A DNA stretch of 12,377 nucleotides, taken from assembly GCA_002363095.1 (NCBI GenBank), contig DEWC01000117.1, positions 1 to 12,377 on the forward strand. The letters are read 5' to 3'. This document shows, piece by piece, positions 5,834 to 12,377 of the stretch (the first letter of the stretch is position 1; the number at the start of each line of letters is the position of its first letter). A model generated the notes under the pieces. It was given only the letters and a program-made list of their open reading frames with translations. It had not been told where the DNA came from and ran no database searches. Both the position numbers and the translations under genes were made by a program. This stretch comes from Ruminococcaceae bacterium UBA3220. GTDB taxonomy: Bacteria > Bacillota > Clostridia > Oscillospirales > Acutalibacteraceae.

Positions 5834-7342
5834 ATGTATAATTATATGCCCGAAGGCATCAGTGCTTTTTTAAAAAAGCGCCTTGATGAACACACCGTTT
5901 CGACAATTAAATACGATTACGGAACTGTAACAAAAACGGGTGACGGCGTCGCCCGTATTTCCAATTTGCCCAAATGCAAATACGGTGAGTTGTTGCGCTT
6001 CGAAAATGATGTTTACGGTATGGCTCTTGATTTGGAAGAAGACCGTATCGGCGCAGTTATTCTTGACACGAGTGACACTGTTTACGAAAACTCTACCGTT
6101 ATCGGAACCGGAGAGGTTGCCGAAACACCGGTCGGTAATTCTCTTTTAGGGAGAGTTATTGACCCTATCGGCCGTCCGCTCGACGGAAGATTTCTTATAC
6201 CCGAAGAGTATTATCCCTGCGAAAGACATGCGCCAAAAATAATCGAACGGCGCCCGATTGACACACCGCTTCAAACCGGCATTCTGGCAATTGACAGTAT
6301 GATACCTATCGGCAGAGGTCAGCGCGAGTTAATTATAGGCGACAGGCAAACGGGTAAAACGTCAATCGCGATTGATACGATACTAAATCAAAAAAACAGT
6401 GATGTAATATGCGTTTACTGTTGCATCGGACAAAAGGCTTCCAGCATATCAGGACTTGTTGAAACCTTGCGCGATAAGGGTGCTCTTCCGTATACGGTTG
6501 TTGTGGCGGCTACCGCTTCCGATTCCCCTGCCATGCAGTACTTAGCCCCGTTTACCGCGGCAAGCATAAGCGAATGGTTTATGGAAAAAGGGAAAGATGT
6601 GCTTGTCGTTTACGATGACCTTTCCAAGCACGCGGTAGCATACCGTACAATGTCGCTTCTGCTTATGCGCCCTCCCGGGAGAGAGGCGTATCCCGGCGAT
6701 ATATTCTATCTTCACAGCCGTCTTCTCGAAAGAAGCGCCTGTATGTCCGAGGCGTGTGCGGGCGGCTCCGTAACCGCTCTGCCGATTATCGAAACAATGG
6801 CGGGAAATATCTCGGCATACATCCCGACGAATGTTATTTCAATTACCGACGGACAAATTTATCTTGAAGAAGAACTTTTTCACAGCGGAATAAGACCGGC
6901 GGTAAACACGGGTTTATCGGTATCCCGAGTCGGAAGAGCCGCGCAGTGCGGCGCTATGAAGAGAGTTTCGGGAACACTTAGAATTGAACTTTCAAAATTC
7001 AGGGAAATGGCGGTTTTTGCGCGTTTCGGCAGCGATGTTGACAGCTCAACCGCAAAACTGCTTAAAAAGGGACAGATTCTAACCGAACTTTTCAAACAAA
7101 AAAAGGCATCCCCGTTTACCGTGTTTGAGGAGACAGTGATTTTGCTTGCATATAAATGCGATGTTTTTGACGATATTGAAATAAAAAGGCTAAATGATTT
7201 TACGCAAAAACTGTTTGCTTTTTTAAAAAAATCGTATTCCGTTTTAGCCTCTTCAATAAATCAGTCCGGTGATTTAAGCGACGATGACGAGGCGGAACTT
7301 AAAAAGGCTTTCAGCATCTTTAAAGGTAGTTATCATGAGTAA
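5834..7342 (+). CDS. atpA: ATP synthase F1 subunit alpha
   Basis: A 502-residue regulatory, non-catalytic nucleotide-binding subunit of the F1 hexamer, of normal length. It shows the N-terminal helix (about 5-19, PEGISAFLKKRLDEH) that usually docks onto delta, the beta-barrel, the Walker A motif GDRQTGKT (169-176, Lys175), the Walker B segment VLVVYDDLSKHAVAYR (256-271), and the arginine finger Arg365 in LSVSRVGRAAQ, which reaches into the catalytic site of beta. The C-terminal helical region is fairly diverged and ends in an acidic stretch (SDDDEAELKK). The ATG follows GGGGG (5823-5827) and lies 14 bases after the mini-delta gene; the end overlaps atpG by 8 bases. Confidence 0.98.
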   Translation: MYNYMPEGISAFLKKRLDEHTVSTIKYDYGTVTKTGDGVARISNLPKCKYGELLRFENDVYGMALDLEEDRIGAVILDTSDTVYENSTVIGTGEVAETPVGNSLLGRVIDPIGRPLDGRFLIPEEYYPCERHAPKIIERRPIDTPLQTGILAIDSMIPIGRGQRELIIGDRQTGKTSIAIDTILNQKNSDVICVYCCIGQKASSISGLVETLRDKGALPYTVVVAATASDSPAMQYLAPFTAASISEWFMEKGKDVLVVYDDLSKHAVAYRTMSLLLMRPPGREAYPGDIFYLHSRLLERSACMSEACAGGSVTALPIIETMAGNISAYIPTNVISITDGQIYLEEELFHSGIRPAVNTGLSVSRVGRAAQCGAMKRVSGTLRIELSKFREMAVFARFGSDVDSSTAKLLKKGQILTELFKQKKASPFTVFEETVILLAYKCDVFDDIEIKRLNDFTQKLFAFLKKSYSVLASSINQSGDLSDDDEAELKKAFSIFKGSYHE

Positions 7343-8210
7343 TCTGAGTGAACTGAAAAACAGGCTCCACGCCATAAAACAGACCCGTCAGATAACCGGT
7401 GCTATGTATCTTCTTTCAACATCAAGAATGAAAAAGGCGATGCAAAACATCAACTATAATATTGACTATTTACACAAGCTGAGAGCCACCATCAAGGATA
7501 TTATTTCAACGGCAAAGCACAACGACCTCAAAAACAGATTTACCGAAATTCCCGGCGAGGGTGTAAATCTTTATGTTTCAATAACTTCCGATAAGGGGTT
7601 ATGCGGCAGTTACAACGCCGATATTGTCGCAAAAACTTGCGAAGAGCTTGAACATGAGGAGGATTATATTCTCCTTTCTATCGGCTCCGCCGGCACCGAA
7701 ATGTTTGAAAGCAAAAGCATTTTTCCAGACTACTCGTGGTACGATGTTCTCTATAAACCAACGGTTTCACTTGCCTCAAATATTTCGCAGACTATTGTTG
7801 AACTTTATACAGAGCATGAAATCGACGAGGCGTTTATTGTTTATACCGAGTACAATAAAAACGGGCAACTCACACCTGTTTGCAGGCGGATTTTGCCTCT
7901 TTTACGACGCGATTTTCTTGATATAAACTTAGACTCAAAGTATGACACTTTGCCGATATATGAGCCTTCAATGAACGAGGTTTTTGAAAAGCTTGTCCCC
8001 TCTTATATTACTTCGTATATGTATGATGTTTTTATGCAATCGGCGGCTTCCGAAAACTCGGCAAGAATGAAGGCGATGCAAAGCGCAACCGACAATGCCG
8101 ACGAAATGATTTCAGAACTCTCGGCAAAAATCAATGCCGAAAGACAACTTCAAATTACAAACGAGATTTTGGAAATCTCGGCAGCAACAAATATTAAAGG
8201 TGCGGTATAA
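7335..8210 (+). CDS. atpG: ATP synthase F1 subunit gamma (central rotor)
   Basis: A 291-residue central shaft that couples c-ring rotation to catalysis. The N-terminal helix LKNRLHAIKQTRQITGAMYL (7-26) and the C-terminal helix (SENSARMKAMQSATDNADEM, then INAERQLQITNEILEIS) form the coiled-coil; the Rossmann-like middle includes YVSITSDKGLCGSYN. The normally conserved KITKAMEMVAASKM is QITGAMYLLSTSRM here: Met24 (E. coli Met23) is kept, but the Lys and Glu beside it are not. I chose the ATG at 7335, 7 bases after AAAGGT, overlapping the atpA stop; an upstream in-frame start at 7284 would lie inside atpA. Its TAA overlaps the atpD ATG by one base. Confidence 0.96.
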   Translation: MSNLSELKNRLHAIKQTRQITGAMYLLSTSRMKKAMQNINYNIDYLHKLRATIKDIISTAKHNDLKNRFTEIPGEGVNLYVSITSDKGLCGSYNADIVAKTCEELEHEEDYILLSIGSAGTEMFESKSIFPDYSWYDVLYKPTVSLASNISQTIVELYTEHEIDEAFIVYTEYNKNGQLTPVCRRILPLLRRDFLDINLDSKYDTLPIYEPSMNEVFEKLVPSYITSYMYDVFMQSAASENSARMKAMQSATDNADEMISELSAKINAERQLQITNEILEISAATNIKGAV

Positions 8211-9598
8211 TGGATAAGAAATTCATAGGAAAAATAGTTAAAATATCCGGTCCTGTTATCGACTGTAAATTTGATAAAAACAATATCCCGCCCGTAAATT
8301 CTTTGCTCTGTATAGACGGGCTTGATAAGCATATGGAGGTAACCATGCACAACGGCGACGGGATTGTTCGTACGATTGCGCTCGAATCCACCGAAGGTCT
8401 TTACTGCGGAATAGGCGTTTACGGCGACGGCAACGGAATTACAGCGCCGGTCGGCGACGGCGTTATAGGACGAAGTATTGATGTTTTGGGGCGACCGATA
8501 GACGGAAAAGGCGAGATTAATGCCGAAAAGTATTTACCTATTCACCGAAAAGCGCCGAAACTTATTGAGCAAAAAAGCACTACCGAAATCCTTGAAACCG
8601 GCATAAAGGTAATTGACCTTCTTGTCCCTTATGCCAAGGGCGGAAAAATCGGTTTATTCGGGGGTGCGGGCGTCGGTAAAACCGTGCTTATTATGGAAAT
8701 GATTCATAACATTGCAACAAAGCATGGCGGATATTCGGTATTCACCGGCGTCGGAGAGCGTTCAAGAGAAGGAAACGAACTTATATCCGATATGACCAAA
8801 AGCGGCGTTATAAACAAGACCGTTCTTGCCTTTGGGCAGATGAATGAGCCTTCCGGAAGCCGTATGAGAATTGCAATGACCGGACTTACAGAAGCCGAGT
8901 ATTTAAGAGACGAAAAAAATCAGGATGTTCTTTTATTTATAGATAACATTTACAGGTTTATCCAGGCAGGAAACGAGGTAAGTTCAATGCTTGGGCGTCT
9001 GCCGGGCGCGGTAGGTTACCAGCCGACGCTTGCAAACGAACTCGGTGAAATTGAAGAAAGAATTGCTTCCACCGAAAACGGCTCCATAACCTCGGTACAG
9101 GCTATATATGTTCCGGCGGACGATTTAACCGACCCTGCGCCCGCAACAATTTTCAGCCACCTTGACGCAACAACCGTTCTTTCAAGAAGTATTGCGGAAC
9201 AGGGTATCTATCCGGCAGTGGACCCCCTTGACTCTTCGAGCAGGATTTTAGAGCCCGAGATTGTAGGGGAAAATCATTACCGCGTTGCGAGAGGCGTTCA
9301 GGAATGCCTGCAAAGATATGCCGATCTTAAAGATATAATTGCAATTCTCGGAATGGAAGAACTCTCAGCCGAAGACAGAATCACAGTATACCGTGCCAGA
9401 AAAATCCAGAATTTTCTTTCGCAACCGATGTTTGTTGCGACCGCGTTTACGGGGGTTGAAGGCAAATATGTGTCGTTAAAAGACACTATTGAAGGTTTCA
9501 GGCAAATCATTGACGGCGAGGCTGACGATATTCCCGAGATGGCATTTTCAATGGTCGGTTCGATTGCTGAGGCGCGCGAAAAGGCGAAATCCCTGTAA
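8210..9598 (+). CDS. atpD: ATP synthase F1 subunit beta (catalytic)
   Basis: A 462-residue catalytic subunit that makes or hydrolyses ATP. In order it has the N-terminal barrel, Walker A GGAGVGKT (151-158, Lys157), GVGERSREGNE with the catalytic Glu183 and Arg184 (180-190), Walker B with DNIYRF, RLPGAVGYQPTL, the YVPADDLTDPAP loop and the C-terminal lever, where the DELSEED motif reads EELSAED, keeping most of its acidic charge. The length and all catalytic residues are normal. The ATG overlaps the atpG stop as TAATG, preceded by AAAGG (8196-8200), so translation is coupled. With alpha it forms the hexamer around gamma. Confidence 0.98.
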   Translation: MDKKFIGKIVKISGPVIDCKFDKNNIPPVNSLLCIDGLDKHMEVTMHNGDGIVRTIALESTEGLYCGIGVYGDGNGITAPVGDGVIGRSIDVLGRPIDGKGEINAEKYLPIHRKAPKLIEQKSTTEILETGIKVIDLLVPYAKGGKIGLFGGAGVGKTVLIMEMIHNIATKHGGYSVFTGVGERSREGNELISDMTKSGVINKTVLAFGQMNEPSGSRMRIAMTGLTEAEYLRDEKNQDVLLFIDNIYRFIQAGNEVSSMLGRLPGAVGYQPTLANELGEIEERIASTENGSITSVQAIYVPADDLTDPAPATIFSHLDATTVLSRSIAEQGIYPAVDPLDSSSRILEPEIVGENHYRVARGVQECLQRYADLKDIIAILGMEELSAEDRITVYRARKIQNFLSQPMFVATAFTGVEGKYVSLKDTIEGFRQIIDGEADDIPEMAFSMVGSIAEAREKAKSL

Positions 9599-9630
9599 GC
9601 TGAATAATACTTTAAAGGCAGGTGGCAATA

Positions 9631-10044
9631 TTGGACGGTTTTTACCTTGAAATCATAACACCGGAAAAATCTTTTTTCGAAGGAACTGTCGAAGCGGCAA
9701 TTTGTCCAACAACAAACGGTGATATAGAAATATTAAAAGGACATCAAACCCTTGTTGCCGCTTTGAGCGAGGATAAAATAGAATTCAAAATAAACGGAGA
9801 ATGGAAGGAAGCGGTAGTTACCCACGGTTTTTTCGAAGTGCGTCATAACAGGGTAACGGTTTTCGCGGATTATTGCGATGAATTGTCTGATTATAAGCAG
9901 GCAAAACTGAAACGGGAAGAAAAAATCCAAGAGGAACGCGAGCTTAACAGGCAACGGCTTCTTACAGTAAAAAAGAGCAATCTTTCGCTTTCAAAATATC
10001 TTATCGTCTCGCATAAAAACAGAAAAAGCATTAACTTCAAATAG
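9631..10044 (+). CDS. atpC: ATP synthase F1 subunit epsilon
   Basis: A 137-residue rotor subunit that joins gamma to the c-ring and inhibits wasteful ATP hydrolysis. The N-terminal beta-sandwich (about 1-85) starts DGFYLEIITPEKSFFEG and contains the conserved GHQTLVAAL segment; a basic helical C-terminal domain (about 88-137) follows. The ATP-sensing motif of some bacterial epsilons, I/L-D-x-x-R-A, is replaced by SDYKQA, so ATP sensing is doubtful. I prefer TTG at 9631, five bases after AGGTGG, since homology begins there; GTG at 9622 would give 140 residues but overlaps that ribosome site. It is the last gene before a strong terminator. Confidence 0.93.
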   Translation: MDGFYLEIITPEKSFFEGTVEAAICPTTNGDIEILKGHQTLVAALSEDKIEFKINGEWKEAVVTHGFFEVRHNRVTVFADYCDELSDYKQAKLKREEKIQEERELNRQRLLTVKKSNLSLSKYLIVSHKNRKSINFK

Positions 10045-10047
10045 AAA

Positions 10048-10078
10048 AAGGAGCTGTTTTCACAGCTCCTTCTTTTTT
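10048..10078 (+). terminator. Intrinsic terminator of the atp array, probably bidirectional
   Basis: A perfect ten-pair stem AAGGAGCTGT / ACAGCTCCTT (10048-10057 with 10062-10071), a TTTC loop, then C and six T (10073-10078). On the other strand the stem is followed by T-rich TTTCTA, so it can also end the convergent lipoprotein transcript. It starts four bases after the atpC stop and ends ten bases before the lipoprotein stop. Confidence 0.93.
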
Positions 10079-10087
10079 ATTCGCTTA

Positions 10088-11218
10088 TTAATAGGACATA
10101 GTTCCTGTCAGTTCATTCAAAGCAGTTTGGTAAACTTCCATATAAGCGTGGAAATCAATTATATCAATCTTGACCGCGCTTAAAGCGGACTTATAATTTG
10201 TAACCTTCAAATCCTTCATAATTGCTTTAAGATCGTTGTTGAACTCTTCGTCTTTTATACTGTGACGAATGGTTTCATCATAGGTCGTAATGCCGTTTTT
10301 GTCGGCGTTTATATCTTTTTTATAGTAAAGTGTAATGGTTGAATTATCGTCTGAAACGACCAATTTAGCACTGTTGTTTGCAATTTCGGAAACGGTTTTA
10401 TAGGTGTCCTCATCGTCCTTGTTTGCGTAATAGTCCTGCGGAGTCTGATCTTCTGCCGAAGTTTCTGTGCCTTCGCCGGTTGAATCGAGTGCAACAAGCT
10501 CTTTATATGCATCTTCAAATGATACCGAGCCTGCGTTGATTTTTGATTCCAAATCCTGGTATTTAGCCTTTATTTCAGCCTTTTCCTCATCGGTTTTTTT
10601 CGAATAATTACTGCTCGCAACGCTGTTATACACAACATAATTTTCAGTAAAATATTTCTTTATTTCTTCGTCGGCGATTGCCTTTTTGCCTTCTTTTCCG
10701 TACATCTTATCAAATGCATTTTCTTCTATCTGGATACCTCTCATAATCTTTAAGTAGGTATCCTTGGAAACACCGTTATTTTCAAGATACTTACCGAGGC
10801 TGTAATTTTCTTCCTCATTGTAAAGGAATTTTTTATTCCAGAGCATTGTATAGTTTTCTTTTATCGACTTTTCTTCCTCATCGGTAATCTTGATATCATA
10901 CTTTTTCATATATTTTTCAAGTGCGACGATTTTTTTCAGAGAATCGAGGGTATTATCGGTAGCATAGTCCCCGAAAACCTTGCCGTCAATCTTTTGACTG
11001 CGATAGTAGCCTTCTTTGGATGTATCCAAATCAGTGGTGTCAATTTTGCTTAACGCAATAAGTCCCTCTTCATAAAGCGCCGCAATATACATACCGGTTG
11101 TAAAATCGGTCTCCCCTATTTTAAGGGCTATTTCACCCTTTTTATGGCATCCGCAGAATGAGAGTACCATAACCGTGGCAGCCAAAGTAAAACACGTTAA
11201 TTTCTTTAAAAAATTCAT
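10088..11218 (-). CDS. Foldase-like lipoprotein (SurA/PrsA-type, degenerate PPIase)
   Basis: A 376-residue exported lipoprotein. The basic N-terminus (KK at 5-6) and hydrophobic segment (7-22) end in FCGC, a slightly unusual lipobox with Cys24 as lipid anchor. The body is Lys/Glu-rich and helical (about 85-190), like the SurA/PrsA chaperone domain, followed by a region (192-300) laid out like a parvulin domain, including SKINAGSVSFEDAYKEL (225-241). The usual RHIL strand with the active-site His is NYVVYNS here and the GG-D-LG element is absent, so isomerase activity is doubtful. An acidic Ser/Thr-rich insert spans about 246-272. It probably helps exported proteins fold. The ATG follows GGAGG by 7 bases, and it lies downstream of mfd on the same strand. 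Confidence 0.65.
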   Translation of the reverse strand: MNFLKKLTCFTLAATVMVLSFCGCHKKGEIALKIGETDFTTGMYIAALYEEGLIALSKIDTTDLDTSKEGYYRSQKIDGKVFGDYATDNTLDSLKKIVALEKYMKKYDIKITDEEEKSIKENYTMLWNKKFLYNEEENYSLGKYLENNGVSKDTYLKIMRGIQIEENAFDKMYGKEGKKAIADEEIKKYFTENYVVYNSVASSNYSKKTDEEKAEIKAKYQDLESKINAGSVSFEDAYKELVALDSTGEGTETSAEDQTPQDYYANKDDEDTYKTVSEIANNSAKLVVSDDNSTITLYYKKDINADKNGITTYDETIRHSIKDEEFNNDLKAIMKDLKVTNYKSALSAVKIDIIDFHAYMEVYQTALNELTGTMSY

Positions 11219-11262
11219 TTGAATTCCTCCGATATATGAATGAACATACTATTATGGATATA

Positions 11263-11291
11263 ATTATATAACAAAAATTACTGTTTGTCTA
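11263..11291 (-). promoter_or_regulatory. Promoter of the lipoprotein gene
   Basis: On the minus strand, TAGACA (complement of 11286-11291), 17 bases, then a consensus TATAAT (complement of 11263-11268). The predicted start is near 11256, giving a leader of about 38 bases before the ATG at 11218. No mfd terminator hairpin is visible between mfd and this promoter, so some readthrough from mfd is possible. Confidence 0.82.
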
Positions 11292-11309
11292 CTGATTTTA
11301 TAAAAAATA

Positions 11310-12377
11310 TTAAAGAATATCGCTTAATTCCTTAACAGTTCTCGCGGGCGTCTCATCCTTTGAAGGCTTAATAATATAAGCCGGCGTTCCCGTAACGGCA
11401 AATGTCAGGCGGCTTTTAAAATATTCCGATAATGCCTTAACGGTATCATCCCGCAATCTGTCGGTTTTAAGTATAATTCCTTTTTCGGAGCTTACGATTT
11501 CGTATATCCCGGCATTCGCCGACCTGCTTCGCAAAAGCGCGATATCGATAAGTCCCATAACAGATGAGGGAGGTTCTCCGAAACGGTCGCAAAGCTCATC
11601 GATAACATCGCTTGCCTCGACGGAATTTGTTATACCCGCAATCCTCTTATAGATGCCGAGCCTTGCCGGGAGCGAATCGATATAGTTTTCGGGAATATGA
11701 GCGGAAATGTCAAGGTCGACCGTGCATTCGGGCGCCGTTTTCTTTTCTATTCCGTTTTCCTCGTTCACGGCTTCATTAAGCATTCGAAGATACATATCAT
11801 ATCCTACCGCCTCCATATTGCCGTGTTGTTCTCCGCCCAAAATACTGCCTGCGCCTCGGATTTCAAGGTCTCGCATAGCAATTTTAAAGCCTGAGCCGAA
11901 CTGAGTGAATTCCCTTATAGCCTCTAACCGCTTCTGTGCGGTTTCGTTAATAATCTTTCCCTTTGTATAGCAAAAATACGCATAAGCGCGTCTTGATGAC
12001 CTGCCGACCCGTCCTCGCAACTGATGAAGCTGCGCAAGACCGAAACGGTCGGAGTTCTCAATAATAAGTGTATTACAGTTTGGAACATCGACACCCGTTT
12101 CAATAATTGTAGTGCATACCAGTATGTCGATTTCGCGGTCGATAAGTTTTTGCCAAATGTCAGACAACTCATCCTCGCTCATTTTTCCGTGAGCAATACC
12201 TACACGGGCGGACGGCAGCATATTCATTATTCTTGCGGCGCAGTTCACGATACTTTCCACCCTGTTATGAAGATAATAAACCTGACCTCCTCGGCGAAGC
12301 TCCTTGTTTATAGCCTCTTTGATAACAGCATTATTCTGCTCTAAAACATAGGTTTGAACCGGATATCTGTCGGCAGG
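11310..12377 (-). CDS. mfd: Mfd transcription-repair coupling factor, C-terminal part
   Basis: The last 355 residues of Mfd, the translocase that removes RNA polymerase stalled at DNA damage and recruits UvrA. The frame is open to the window edge: the first visible residues PADRYPVQTYVLEQNN, then GGQVYYLHNRVESI, are typical of Mfd, so the GTG at 12260 is not a start. Visible parts are the second RecA-like helicase lobe, with motif V TTIIETGVDVP (89-99 of the fragment) and motif VI QLRGRVGR (119-126), the translocation region around FKIAMRDLEIRGAGSILG, and the C-terminal regulatory domain with IPENYIDSLPARLGIYKRIA. The N-terminal UvrB-like and RNA polymerase-binding parts lie outside. It is transcribed towards the lipoprotein gene. 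Confidence 0.96.
   Translation of the reverse strand, partial: PADRYPVQTYVLEQNNAVIKEAINKELRRGGQVYYLHNRVESIVNCAARIMNMLPSARVGIAHGKMSEDELSDIWQKLIDREIDILVCTTIIETGVDVPNCNTLIIENSDRFGLAQLHQLRGRVGRSSRRAYAYFCYTKGKIINETAQKRLEAIREFTQFGSGFKIAMRDLEIRGAGSILGGEQHGNMEAVGYDMYLRMLNEAVNEENGIEKKTAPECTVDLDISAHIPENYIDSLPARLGIYKRIAGITNSVEASDVIDELCDRFGEPPSSVMGLIDIALLRSRSANAGIYEIVSSEKGIILKTDRLRDDTVKALSEYFKSRLTFAVTGTPAYIIKPSKDETPARTVKELSDIL

Noticed and set aside
9622..9630. GTG at 9622 as the start of atpC
   Set aside because: It overlaps the likely ribosome site AGGTGG, and the three extra residues precede the point where epsilon homology begins; TTG at 9631 is better placed, though GTG cannot be fully excluded.
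1..12377. Mobile elements, CRISPR arrays, tRNA genes, toxin-antitoxin or defence genes
   Set aside because: No regular spaced repeats, terminal inverted repeats, transposase motifs or tRNA-like cloverleaf sequences were seen; the window is compact housekeeping DNA.

Overview
The window looks like a core-genome segment of a low-to-moderate G+C Firmicute of class Clostridia, probably a gut-type Oscillospiraceae/Ruminococcaceae relative. This rests on strong Shine-Dalgarno sites, TTG starts, consensus SigA-type promoters, a P-loop ATPase family typical of Clostridia and Bacilli, a QueT-type ECF transporter component and a foldase-like lipoprotein next to mfd. I see no mobile elements, tRNAs, CRISPR arrays or phage genes, and no gene-free stretch over 300 bases.

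Layout. At the left edge, on the minus strand, lies the 5' part of the RNase P RNA gene with a near-perfect promoter. Divergent from it, plus-strand genes run almost without gaps: a double-domain P-loop ATPase of unknown function (181-1257); two half-size TSUP (TauE/SafE) membrane proteins that overlap by ATGA (1282-2048); the SOS repressor gene lexA with its own promoter and a candidate LexA box (promoter from 2007, gene 2089-2676); rnhA (2689-3147); queT (3137-3643); a small membrane protein in the atpI position (3678-3950); and a complete set of F1Fo ATP synthase genes in the order a, c, b, delta, alpha, gamma, beta, epsilon (3971-10044). A strong, probably bidirectional hairpin terminator (10048-10078) ends this array. 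Convergent to it on the minus strand are a foldase-like lipoprotein gene (10088-11218, own promoter) and the 3' part of mfd (11310 to the right edge).

How they work together. The ATP synthase is the main functional unit, with subunits a, b and c of the membrane sector and alpha, beta, gamma, delta and epsilon of F1. It is unusual in several ways: the delta subunit consists only of the C-terminal domain (71 residues), subunit a carries an extra N-terminal two-helix hairpin, the c subunit has a partial sodium-binding signature, and gamma and epsilon deviate at normally conserved positions. lexA, rnhA and mfd are DNA-maintenance genes. Because no terminator is visible from lexA to atpC, transcripts starting at the LexA-controlled promoter might read into the ATP synthase genes.

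The most notable items for follow-up are the stand-alone delta C-terminal domain, the pair of terminator-like hairpins at the junction of the split TSUP genes, and the LexA box on the transcription start of the lexA array.
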